Source: Owenia fusiformis
Lineage: Eukaryota; Annelida; Polychaeta; Sabellida; Oweniidae
Length of the DNA stretch: 64,000 bases
Reading direction: 5' to 3'
Assembly: GCA_903813345.2 (NCBI GenBank)
Contig: CAIIXF020000001.1
Coordinates: 18,555,915 to 18,619,914 of the forward strand
Made by a program: the position numbers and the translations under genes. The notes beneath the pieces were generated by a model. The model worked only from the letters and a program-made list of their open reading frames with translations. It was not told the origin of the DNA and did not search any database. Positions 24,701-36,700 of this stretch are shown piece by piece. The first letter of the stretch is position 1. Each line of letters opens with the position of its first letter.

Positions 24701-27700
24701 GGAATCTTAGGCAGATTCCACATATTGAGGAACTTAAAGGATCTTCATCGATTTAGGAGCTACTGGGAATCTTAGGCAGATTCCACATATTGAAGAACTT
24801 AGAGGATCTTCATCGATTTAGGAGCTACTGGGAATCTTAGGCAGATTCCACATATTGAAGAACTTAGAGGATCTTCATCGATTTAGGAGCTACTGGGAAT
24901 CTTAGGCAGATTCCACATATTGAAGAACTTAGAGGATCTTCATCGATTTAGGAGCTACTGGGAATCTTAGGCAGATTCCACATATTGAAGAACTTAGAGG
25001 ATCTTCATCGATTTAGGAGCTACTGGGAATCTTAGGCAGATTCCACATATTGAGGAACCTAGAGGATCTTCATCGATTTAGGAGCTACTGGGAATCTTAG
25101 GCAGATTCCACATATTGAAGAACTTAGAGGATCTTCATCGATTTAGGAGCTACTGGGAATCTTAGGCAGATTCCACATATTGAAGAACTTAGAGGATCTT
25201 CATCGATTTAGGAGCTACTGGGAATCTTAGGCAGATTCCACATATTGAAGAACTTAGAGGATCTTCATCGATTTAGGAGCTACTGGGAATCTTAGGCAGA
25301 TTCCACATATTGAAGAACTTAGAGGATCTTCATCGATTTAGGAGCTACTGGGAATCTTAGGCAGATTCCACATATTGAAGAACTTAGAGGATCTTCATCG
25401 ATTTAGGAGCTACTGGGAATCTTAGGCAGATTCCACATATTGAAGAACTTAGAGGATCTTCATCGATTTAGGAGCTACTGGGAATCTTAGGCAGATTCCA
25501 CATATTGAAGAACTTAGAGGATCTTCATCGATTTAGGAGCTACTGGGAATCTTAGGCAGATTCCACATATTGAAGAACTTAGAGGATCTTCATCGATTTA
25601 GGAGCTACTGGGAATCTTAGGCAGATTCCACATATTGAAGAACTTAGAGGATCTTCATCGATTTAGGAGCTACTGGGAATCTTAGGCAGATTCCACATAT
25701 TGAAGAACTTAGAGGATCTTCATCGATTTAGGAGCTACTGGGAATCTTAGGCAGATTCCACATATTGAGGAACTTAGAGGATCTTCATCGATGTTGCCTG
25801 TTGGGGATGTTGAATAGTGTCACCCCCGACCTGGATGACTTTGTTGGAAACTAAGTACGAGACACTTAGTTTATTTAGGAACTACTGGGAATCTTAGGCA
25901 GATTCCACATATTGAGGAACTTAAAGGATCTTCATCGATTTAGGAGCTACTGGGAATCTTAGGCAGATTCCACATATTGAGGAACTTAGAGGATCTTCAT
26001 CGATTTAGGAGCTACTGGGAATCTTAGGCAGATTCCACATATTGAGGAACTTAGAGGATCTTCATCGATTTAGGAGCTACTGGGAATCTTCGGCAGATTC
26101 CACATATTGAGGAACTTAAAGGATCTTCATCGATGTTGCCTGTTGGGGACGTTGAATAGTGTCACCCCCGACCTGGATGACTTTGATGGAAACTAAGTAC
26201 GAGACACTTAGTTTATTTGGGAACTACTGGGAATCTTGGGTAGATTCCACATATTGAGGAACTTTGGCATTTCCAGACTTAGTTTATATAACTCCAGCCT
26301 GATTGAGGAACTAAGTTGATTCCAGACTTAGTTATTTTATTTCAGGCCAGCTTGAGATTTGCCTCCATTGAGAGACTGTTATTCCAAGGCATAATCACTG
26401 AAGCTGTAATGAGAGACTGTTATTCCCAGATTTATACCTAGCTGAATTGAATAAGTCCAGAGCTCAAGAGACAATTGAAAGTACAAGTATTTTCGTATAG
26501 AGGACTCTAATATTAGTGCTTCGAAAACTATCATCGCATATAAAGGACTTTAACCTTAGTGCCTCAGTAACTGAAGTAAAGCAAATACATCGATTTTCAT
26601 GTATTATTTTGACGGGCTAAAACGCCACAATATATGTGTTATTGTATTTAATTGTATATAAGTTGTTATGTACAGATTTCCCACGTGTATATTTAACGTA
26701 TACCCTGAGACCCACAGTGACACAGTCTATTAAACAACATCCACACTACCATAATTAGGCTGAATGTTACACTGGTGGCAGTGGTGGGATAACGTGTGAA
26801 ATCTTATATTGCATATTATACGCCTGAAATGGAGCAAGATTCCAATTTGCCACCTCCTCCGGATGTAGAGGGTGTAGGAGATGGTGACCTTGAAAAAAAC
26901 GTGTTTTTCAAGAACGACGCAATGGAAATTGACAATCCAGGAGCAGCTGATGCAACTGTACAGGAAATGAGGGATACTGATACACAGAGTGATACTTTGG
27001 GAAATGTCACTCATTCGGAAGGAGCTAGACCCAAAACTCCAGAAACAGATGTTGAGAAGAGTGGATTACCCAGCTCATGGAGTACAGGGTATTGGACCGG
27101 AGGTGTAATGATAGATGCCAAAACTCCCTTTGAACCGAGTAATCAGAATGTCGGCAATCCTCCCCGAAGACCGAGATTTCCTTTAACCTCTACTGCCCTA
27201 GGCAGGCCGGCAAGGAGTTTAAGAGAGGAGGACACACTGAGAAAAGATCTCACTATGGTTGAAAGCAAATTTGAGCAAAAGATGGATATTTTTAGTGAGA
27301 CTTTAGTTGCTCAACAACGACAGATGCAGAAAATAGCAGAGACCCAACAGAAATGTATGACTCAAGTTGTGGAAACCCAAAAGAAGTTGGTCATAGGACT
27401 AACAGAGTCTCAAAACACTCAAATACACAACATCAATCAAATTGCAGAACAAGTTCGTACTGGTCAGGATCATCAGGAGGCACAATTACAGGGCATGAAG
27501 GGTCAGATGGAAAATTTCCAAAACGCCATGGAGAAATCAATCATCAACCAAATTCAGAGTAACATGCCTGTTGAGTTTCGTACTACTCCAGGTAAGTCAC
27601 AGACACTGGGGGATGTTAGTGGTCATTGTAGGTCTGAGACCAGAATTCAGAAGCCTGCAATATCGGTTAGAAGAGATCCTAACCAAACAGAACGGATGCA

Positions 27701-30700
27701 ACCCATCAGTATGTCTAGAGCCAGTTCCACTTCAGGTGTGAAAAGGCCCTGGAGGTTGCTTCGGCAAGACCGGTTTTGCCAGAGACCTGATGCAGAACTG
27801 CCGCCAGATAATGCAGCAGATTATGATCACCAACCTAAAGATAGAGGGTTAGGTCCGATAGACTGGCTGGAGAGGGGACATGGTGGTGACATCCCGACTC
27901 ATCACTTACCTCAGTATCAAGAAGAACTTGATGATGTCCCGGAGGATATATCGATGAAGGAAACTTCGAGTCCAAAGCGCCATAACACTATAGAAAGGCC
28001 TGAGAAGATGGAGAACGTTAATGATTCTCATCTCTCAACAGAGCTTATTAAGATGTGCTCTCAGTTGTGTGCTAAACTCTCCAAAGAGACTCCTGGAACT
28101 TCTAGCAAGAGCAGAATCAAACCTGATGTGTATAACGGGAATACACCATGGCAAGACTATAGGGCTTATTTTGAGATCTGCGGGGAAGCTAATAAATGGT
28201 CTGAGGAAGATAAGAGGCAGTTTCTAGCCACCAGTCTTCGAGGCCCTGCCCAGCAAATGGTATTAGAGATGGGACAAGATTATACCTATGATCAGCTCCT
28301 TTTAGCCCTAGAGAAGCGATTCGGTCCTGGTGGAAAGGCCGAGGTCTACGAGGCCGAGCTAGTTGGGCGAATCCGAAAGCCCAAAGAGACTCTACAGACA
28401 TTGGGCCAGGATATAAGACGTCTCACCGCTTTGGCCTATCCAGAAATGAGCCGTGCGGCCCAAGATCGTCTGGCTAGACGGAGTTTTGAGCAGGCCATTT
28501 TAGAGGAGGAGATCAGGAGGGCTATCCATGCCAAGGAGTGTAATACTCTCGATAAGGCCATCGAAGTTGCGCTTAAAGAAGAGTCCTATATAGAATCAGA
28601 ACGAATAAGGAAAGGCCAAAAACCAAAGTTAAGAGTATACGCCATTGATACCGAGGAAGAGTACTGCAACTCTATAAGTACTCCTGATAATAAGGAAGAT
28701 GTGTTTCAGAAGATGGCTCAAATGGTCAAACAAATGCAACAAGCTGTGCAAGAAACGTGCACCAGGAACTTGGAGAAAATGGTTGACCTGATAAAGTTAA
28801 CCAAATCGGATTCTACAAATAGTGTGAATATGAACATTAAACCAAAATGTTTCTATTGTCACAAACCTGGACACCGGATCGCTGATTGTTATTCAAGGAA
28901 GCGTGCCGAAGAGCGAGATAAAGCAGCACAAGAGAGATCTAGCCAGATTGCTACCGTTGAATTTCTATCTCTGCAGGGAAATGGTGTTCAGTCTTCCAAG
29001 GACACTCAGAAGATAGTGGCACATGGCATAGTTTGCGACACCAATGTTTCATTTTTAGTTGACTCTGGAGCCGCTAGCACAATCATGAGTTCAACGGTCT
29101 ACCAGAATATACCTAAACGCAAAAGGCCCCAGCTTAAGCCACCTAAGAAGACCATTTTGCAAGCAGGTGGGCAACTCTTGCATATGGAGGGTGTTATACC
29201 AGTTAGCTTGAAAATTGACGGGCATGTACAGAACTTGGAGGTGGTCGTGGCTGATATTCACTTTGAGGGAATTTTGGGCACAGACTTCCTAGCTGCCTCT
29301 GGAGCTGTATTGAACTATCGTGAGTGTAAAATGACTTTTGAACCAGAGAATCCGGGAAGTTTTGATGATCACCAAGTAGACTCAGGAATGCCTAAAGATG
29401 GAGAGAGTGAAGTAAAACACAGACAGGGAGGTCGACGTGAAAAATTAAGGCTGAGAAACAGATCACCACAACCCAAGAGGACAGCTGCAGATCGAACTGA
29501 TTTTTCCCGCTTCAGAGGGCAGAGGCGTGACATGGACAAGAGATTTTGTAAAGTGTCTGGACAAAGTGAAGACTTCTACCATAGAATTCCTAGTCAGGAT
29601 GATGACAAGAGAACGTCTCCAGTTAAAGTGCCTCTAGCCAAAGTTTACAGAGGGAGATATTTGAGGACTCACCCTGGACGTGACATATATGATGATTGGA
29701 GGGATCGTTGTTATTCCCCTACAGTGAAGCCCTAACTTGAGAGTTGACATTTAGCATGAGTATAATTTTATATTCATACCTAACATTTAGCTGAGAGTTG
29801 TGAAAAGTTATTAATGTACACAGAGTTAGACATTCAAATAGTTAGATATCTAGTGTTAGGGTTTGAGATAAGCCAGAGTTTAGAATATTCATTGTACATT
29901 GTATTGAAAGCTAGTTAACCTCGAGGTTAGAAAATTGTAAGATTGTATTTTGTAGGATAGCTAAGATAGCAAAATTTTGTTATTTTTTTATTGTACTTTG
30001 GCTTGGTGTTGTTAACACCAAAATCATTGGATTGGAGGAGTGTAACAAAATTTTGATTTTAAATTTTTTGATTTAAGTGCTTCACAGTTGAGATTATTAA
30101 GATCTTTGATTGTAGTATCGATTAAAGCACTTTATTTGTACTTACAGAGGTGTTAGCAACTTTTTATTTTATCGAGTTCAGATTTGGTTAATGTTGATCG
30201 GGTAGTTTTACCAGTGACTATGGTTACGGTTGATCGAGAACTCTCGACTATCATTTTACAGAAATTATCACTTCCTGCTTTCAATTCGATCAAATCGAAG
30301 TGTAATTAGACTAGATAGCGATCATTTATGGTTATATTTATTGAGTTTATACTATAATCTTGTTGATTATGTACCAAACATGTATTGATATTGGGTGTAA
30401 AAGCCGAGATCGTGATTTGTAAGTGAAGCCAGTTATTTTTACGAAACTAATATCCTGATTCAGTGATTACATCCGGTGACGAGGTATTGCATCAGCCCAC
30501 TAATCACTTGTTAGGTTCGTGTGCAAAACCTGTCTGGGGTATAAATACAGAGCCCGGATCGCTCCTATCAGACACGTAGGCAACTTTTGATTGGAACACA
30601 TCTCCCGTGCCAGTGTTTCATTTGAGGATTGATGAGAAACTTAGAAGATTTGCTGGATCGAGGAACTTTGTCATTTCCAGACATAGTTTAGAATATTCCA

Positions 30701-33700
30701 GCCTGTTTGAAGAAATACTGCTGGATCGAGGAACTTTGTCATTTCCAGACATAGTCTAGATAACTCCAGCCTGATTGAAGCAACTTTGCTGGATTGAGAA
30801 ACTCTGTCATTTCCCGACATAGTTTATACAATATTCCAGCCTGACTGAAGTAATACTGCTGAACCGAGAAACTTTGTCATTTCCAGGCAAAGTTTTAGAA
30901 TATTTCAGCCCGATTGAAGAATTACCGCTGGACCGAGGAACTTTGTCAATTCCAGGCATAGTTTAGAATATTCCAGCCCGTTTGATGAAATACTGCTGAA
31001 CCGAGAAACTTTGTCATTTCCAGGCAAAGTTTTAGAATATTTCAGCCCGATTGAAGAATTACTGCTGGACCGAGAAACTTTGTCATTACCAGACTTAGTT
31101 TACAGTATTCCAGCCTGATTGAGAAGGAGTGCTATAAACTTGTATTTTCAGGTGTTATTAAGTAACTTTTGTTTTTCTATTGTTAACTTGAGAAACTTTG
31201 CCATTTTTCGAAATCAATTGTTAACTTGAGAAACTTTGCCATTTTCGAGATCAAGAAACTTATTAAGCAATTAATGTTTTTCTATTGTTAACTTGAGAAA
31301 CTTTGCCATTTTTGAGATCGAGAAACTTACATTATTCTTTTCATAATTTAGCTAACTTGAGAAACTTAGCCATTTTTTTAGATCGATTATTTTTCATCAA
31401 TTTGTTGACTGAAGAAATACTGCTGGACTGAGGAACTTTGCCATTTCCAGACAAAGTTCATAATATTAAAGCCTGATTGAAGAACTTTTCTGGATTGAGG
31501 AATATTCCAGCCTACTGAAGAAATACGGCTGGATTGAGGAACTTTGTCACTTCTAGGCATAGTTCATAATATTCCAGCCTGACGGAAGAAATACAGCTGG
31601 ATTGAGAAACTCTGTCCTTTCCCGACATAGTTTATACAATATTCCAGCCTGACTGAAGAAATACTGCTTGACTGAGGAACTTTGCCATTTCCAGACAAAG
31701 TTCATAATATTCCAGTCTGACTGAAGAAATACAGCTGGACTGAGAAACTCTGTCATTTCTCGACATAGTTGATACAACTCCAGCCTGTTTGAAGGACTCT
31801 GTTGGATTGAGGAATATTCCAGCCTGATTGAGGAAGTACAGCTGGATTGAGAAACTCTGTCCTTTCCCGACATAGTTTATACAATATTCCAGCCTGACTG
31901 AAGAAATACTGCTTGACTGAGGAACTTTGCCATTTCCAGACAAAGTTCATAATATTCCAGTCTGACTGAAGAAATACAGCTGATTGAGAAACTTGGTCAC
32001 TTCCCGACATAGTTTATACAATATTCCAGCCTGATTGAGGAAATACAGCTGGACTGAGAAACTCTGTCATTTCCCGACATTGTTTATATAACTCAAGCCT
32101 GATTGAGAATAAGTACCAGAAACTTAGCTCATTTGGAGGAGCTGTTGAGGAACTTGGAATATTTTCACTCAACCTGAATGACATATTATGGAAACTAAGT
32201 ACGAGACACTTAGTTTATTTAGGAGCTACTGGGAATCTTAGGCAGATTCCACATATTGAGGAACCTAGAGGATCTTCATCGCTGTTGCCTGTTGGGGAAG
32301 TTGAATAGTGTCACCCCCAACTTGGATGGCTTTGTTGGAAACTAAGTACGAGACACTTAGTTTATTTAGGAACTACTGGGAATCTTAGGCAGATTCCACA
32401 TATTGAGGAACTTAAAGGATCTTCATCGATTTAGAAGCTACTGGGAATCTTAGGCAGATTCCACATATTGAGGAACTTAAAGGATCTTCATCGATTTAGG
32501 AGCTACTGGGAATCTTAGGCAGATTCCACATATTGAAGAACTTAGAGGATCTTCATCGATTTAGGAGCTACTGGGAATCTTAGGCAGATTCCACATATTG
32601 AAGAACTTAGAGGATCTTCATCGATTTAGGAGCTACTGGGAATCTTAGGCAGATTCCACATATTGAAGAACTTAGAGGATCTTCATCGATTTAGGAGCTA
32701 CTGGGAATCTTAGGCAGATTCCACATATTGAAGAACTTAGAGGATCTTCATCGATTTAGGAGCTACTGGGAATCTTAGGCAGATTCCACATATTGAGGAA
32801 CCTAGAGGATCTTCATCGATTTAGGAGCTACTGGGAATCTTAGGCAGATTCCACATATTGAAGAACTTAGAGGATCTTCATCGATTTAGGAGCTACTGGG
32901 AATCTTAGGCAGATTCCACATATTGAAGAACTTAGAGGATCTTCATCGATTTAGGAGCTACTGGGAATCTTAGGCAGATTCCACATATTGAAGAACTTAG
33001 AGGATCTTCATCGATTTAGGAGCTACTGGGAATCTTAGGCAGATTCCACATATTGAAGAACTTAGAGGATCTTCATCGATTTAGGAGCTACTGGGAATCT
33101 TAGGCAGATTCCACATATTGAAGAACTTAGAGGATCTTCATCGATTTAGGAGCTACTGGGAATCTTAGGCAGATTCCACATATTGAAGAACTTAGAGGAT
33201 CTTCATCGATTTAGGAGCTACTGGGAATCTTAGGCAGATTCCACATATTGAAGAACTTAGAGGATCTTCATCGATTTAGGAGCTACTGGGAATCTTAGGC
33301 AGATTCCACATATTGAAGAACTTAGAGGATCTTCATCGATTTAGGAGCTACTGGGAATCTTAGGCAGATTCCACATATTGAAGAACTTAGAGGATCTTCA
33401 TCGATTTAGGAGCTACTGGGAATCTTAGGCAGATTCCACATATTGAAGAACTTAGAGGATCTTCATCGATTTAGGAGCTACTGGGAATCTTAGGCAGATT
33501 CCACATATTGAGGAACTTAGAGGATCTTCATCGATGTTGCCTGTTGGGGATGTTGAATAGTGTCACCCCCGACCTGGATGACTTTGTTGGAAACTAAGTA
33601 CGAGACACTTAGTTTATTTAGGAACTACTGGGAATCTTAGGCAGATTCCACATATTGAGGAACTTAAAGGATCTTCATCGATTTAGGAGCTACTGGGAAT

Positions 33701-36700
33701 CTTAGGCAGATTCCACATATTGAGGAACTTAGAGGATCTTCATCGATTTAGGAGCTACTGGGAATCTTAGGCAGATTCCACATATTGAGGAACTTAGAGG
33801 ATCTTCATCGATTTAGGAGCTACTGGGAATCTTCGGCAGATTCCACATATTGAGGAACTTAAAGGATCTTCATCGATGTTGCCTGTTGGGGACGTTGAAT
33901 AGTGTCACCCCCGACCTGGATGACTTTGATGGAAACTAAGTACGAGACACTTAGTTTATTTGGGAACTACTGGGAATCTTGGGTAGATTCCACATATTGA
34001 GGAACTTTGGCATTTCCAGACTTAGTTTATATAACTCCAGCCTGATTGAGGAACTAAGTTGATTCCAGACTTAGTTATTTTATTTCAGGCCAGCTTGAGA
34101 TTTGCCTCCATTGAGAGACTGTTATTCCAAGGCATAATCACTGAAGCTGTAATGAGAGACTGTTATTCCCAGATTTATACCTAGCTGAATTGAATAAGTC
34201 CAGAGCTCAAGAGACAATTGAAAGTACAAGTATTTTCGTATAGAGGACTCTAATATTAGTGCTTCGAAAACTATCATCGCATATAAAGGACTTTAACCTT
34301 AGTGCCTCAGTAACTGAAGTAAAGCAAATACATCGATTTTCATGTATTATTTTGACGGGCTAAAACGCCACAATATATGTGTTATTGTATTTAATTGTAT
34401 ATAAGTTGTTATGTACAGATTTCCCACGTGTATATTTAACGTATACCCTGAGACCCACAGTGACACAGTCTATTAAACAACATCCACACTACCATAATTA
34501 GGCTGAATGTTACAATATGGAGTGGCTCCAGGACCGACAATTGTCGGTACTGGAGACTGTCCAAGGGTATTTGCTGGGGTACCGACAATTGTCGGCACTC
34601 TATCGTCACATAGTAGTGCCAGATAGAGAACCGACAATTGTCGGTACGCAAGTGGCTGCTACGTGTTTTTGCTAGAGAGCCGACAATTTCATAAATAAAT
34701 CCACTACTTTTACTTTCAGATATAACCTCATCACTGGTGGTCTAGTGGTTAGCGAGCACGACTCGAACACACTCGGGCCCGAGTTCGAATCCCGGCAAGA
34801 CCTACTTTTTTCTTTTAAGGGGGGGGGGGCATAGTGCTTCTTTTGCAGTATGGAATCGTACAGGCATTAACTTGTAGTGAGCCATAATTTATTTCGACAA
34901 AAATTGATTTAACTTCCATCAAAATTGTTCTACAAGCTTCAATTAAAAACATTTCAAAGCTCTTTTCTTGTTCTATCTAATGGGTCGATATATACAGTTA
35001 GCTTTCGCCCCCGTCGCTCTCTACCCTTTCTACGCCATTGCACAGGAGAAATATCTCATTTGGAATATATCACTGTTTACTTTGCGTTTGGTAGCTCTCT
35101 CATGCGAGATGGAATCGTGGCCATTAACTAAGGGAGCCAAATGCAACTTCCATCAAAAATTGTGCTATAAGGTATGAGTACCGTAATCCAACACCAAATT
35201 CGAAAATTCATAACAATACTTTGCACATATGGCGTTCGTGACCAACTACGAAACGCTTACCCCCCCCCCATAGTGTTATATATCAAAATGCACCTGTCCA
35301 TATAGGGGTTCGATTGACCTACATCAAATTATAGGGAGTCAGGTTGCTTTTTGAGATATCAGCGTCCATTTATTGTAATTCACGTTTGATACCACCTCCT
35401 CAATTCTGATATGACGGGCAAACGCGTAGTAAACATGCTCACGTTCGGAACTATTTTGACCTACATCGCCATTTTCGTATTTCAAATGAAAGTTGAACTC
35501 CTCTTTATTTTGATACCAAGTGGCATACTAGGTACCCTAGAAGCCAACTATGGGTTATTTAGAACGATACCACAGGTTTTTAAATGGACTATATACCTTT
35601 TGGCGGATGGATATGGAACCTCATACCATAAGCTTCAAATGAAAAAACATTCTAGCTATTTTCTTCTATCTAATGGGTAGCAAACGCCCCTTTCTACGCC
35701 TGATCGGCTCAGGAGAAATATCCTTTCTGTTTAGAATATATATATAGGGGTTATGCACTGGGAGGTTTTGGATACAGGGAATATCCCGAGGGATATACAA
35801 TATATCTTCCCGAGGGACCGAAGGGACCGAGGAAAGATGTATTGTATATCCCAAGGGATATTCCATGTATCCAAACCGACCGTGCATAACTGGTGTATCT
35901 CATACTTGAGTGGGTTTAGGGTAGATATAACCTTTTCCACCTTTTTCAAAGGACAAGATATTTATATCTAACATTTTCGTAATATTATTTTTGTTCAATA
36001 CAATGAAATTGTGACATTTAAACTTAAAAAAATTAAATTTTAAAATTAAAAAATTAAAACTTTTGATATTTAAACTTTTTTAAACTTTTGAAAAATTCCC
36101 GGGAGCGGGATGGATATATTATATCTGCCCGCATTTGGCCTGGAGCGGGACATATACAATATATCCTGCCCGCTCCTCAGATACGATATATATTCCCGGG
36201 TGATATCTACCCCAAACCCACTCAAGTATGAGATACAGCCGTTTATCCCATGGTTGCAAGGATATAGATCGAATATCACATGAAGATATATTTGATATGT
36301 GGATCAAGATATCATATTTTAGCAAAAAATTCACAAACCATCGAATATCACTTTTAAACTATCGAATATCACGTCTTAAAAAGTGATATTCGATGGTTTG
36401 AAAAGTGATATTCGATGGTTTGAAAAGTGATATTCGATGGTTTCGAATTTTTTCAAAAAAAATTTCTTTTTTCATTCTTTAATTATTTTCAATTTTTTTT
36501 TTTTAAATCAAAATTTAAAAAAAAAATTCAAAATTTTTTCAAAATTTTTTCAATTATTTTTTCAAATTTTTTCTCAAATTATATTTTTCAAATTTTTTCG
36601 CTGATGATGATTTCCCATGGGATAAACGGACAATCCTATTGTTTCTCAAAAATATCAAATATATCCACTCATGGATACAAATATCTTCACTCATTCGCTG

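Larger units (their letters stand above)
22298..26771 (+). repeat. 5' long terminal repeat
   Basis: U3 is about 530 bp (22298 to about 22826), ending at a TATA box and initiator. The rest is nearly all minisatellite: a family of about 65-70 bp (22905-24370) and a 65-bp family (24475-26262). A variant polyadenylation signal sits about 40 bp from the end, so the R region would be about 3.9 kb, which is exceptionally long. Open frames on the minus strand are repeat translation, not genes. Confidence 0.9.
22298..34514 (+). mobile_element. Non-autonomous Ty3-like LTR retrotransposon (12.2 kb)
   Basis: Two 4,474-bp direct LTRs (22298-26771 and 30041-34514) bracket a 3,269-bp interior. LTRs start TGTAACA and end TGTTACA, a perfect 7-bp inverted pair. 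A 4-bp ATAT (22294-22297 and 34515-34518) fits a target duplication. A primer-binding site, a gag-protease frame and a purine tract are present; reverse transcriptase, RNase H and integrase are absent. The LTR offset is 7,743 at both ends, and every stretch compared matched, including about 24 copies of an internal 65-bp repeat. It inserted in the sense direction in PRPF38A intron 1, recently. It must borrow polymerase and integrase from another element. Confidence 0.93.

Noticed and set aside
24640-25790. CRISPR-like array of regular direct repeats
   Set aside because: Units are contiguous with no unique spacers, lie in an LTR, and the DNA is animal nuclear.
26796-26828. GTG start for the gag-protease frame
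   Set aside because: Eukaryotic translation rarely starts at GTG; the in-frame ATG 33 bp later is the simpler start.
34731-34812. Intact tRNA-Glu gene
   Set aside because: A and B boxes are good, but the acceptor stem does not pair in the Glu register and the anticodon arm is not formed; reported as tRNA-derived repeat instead.
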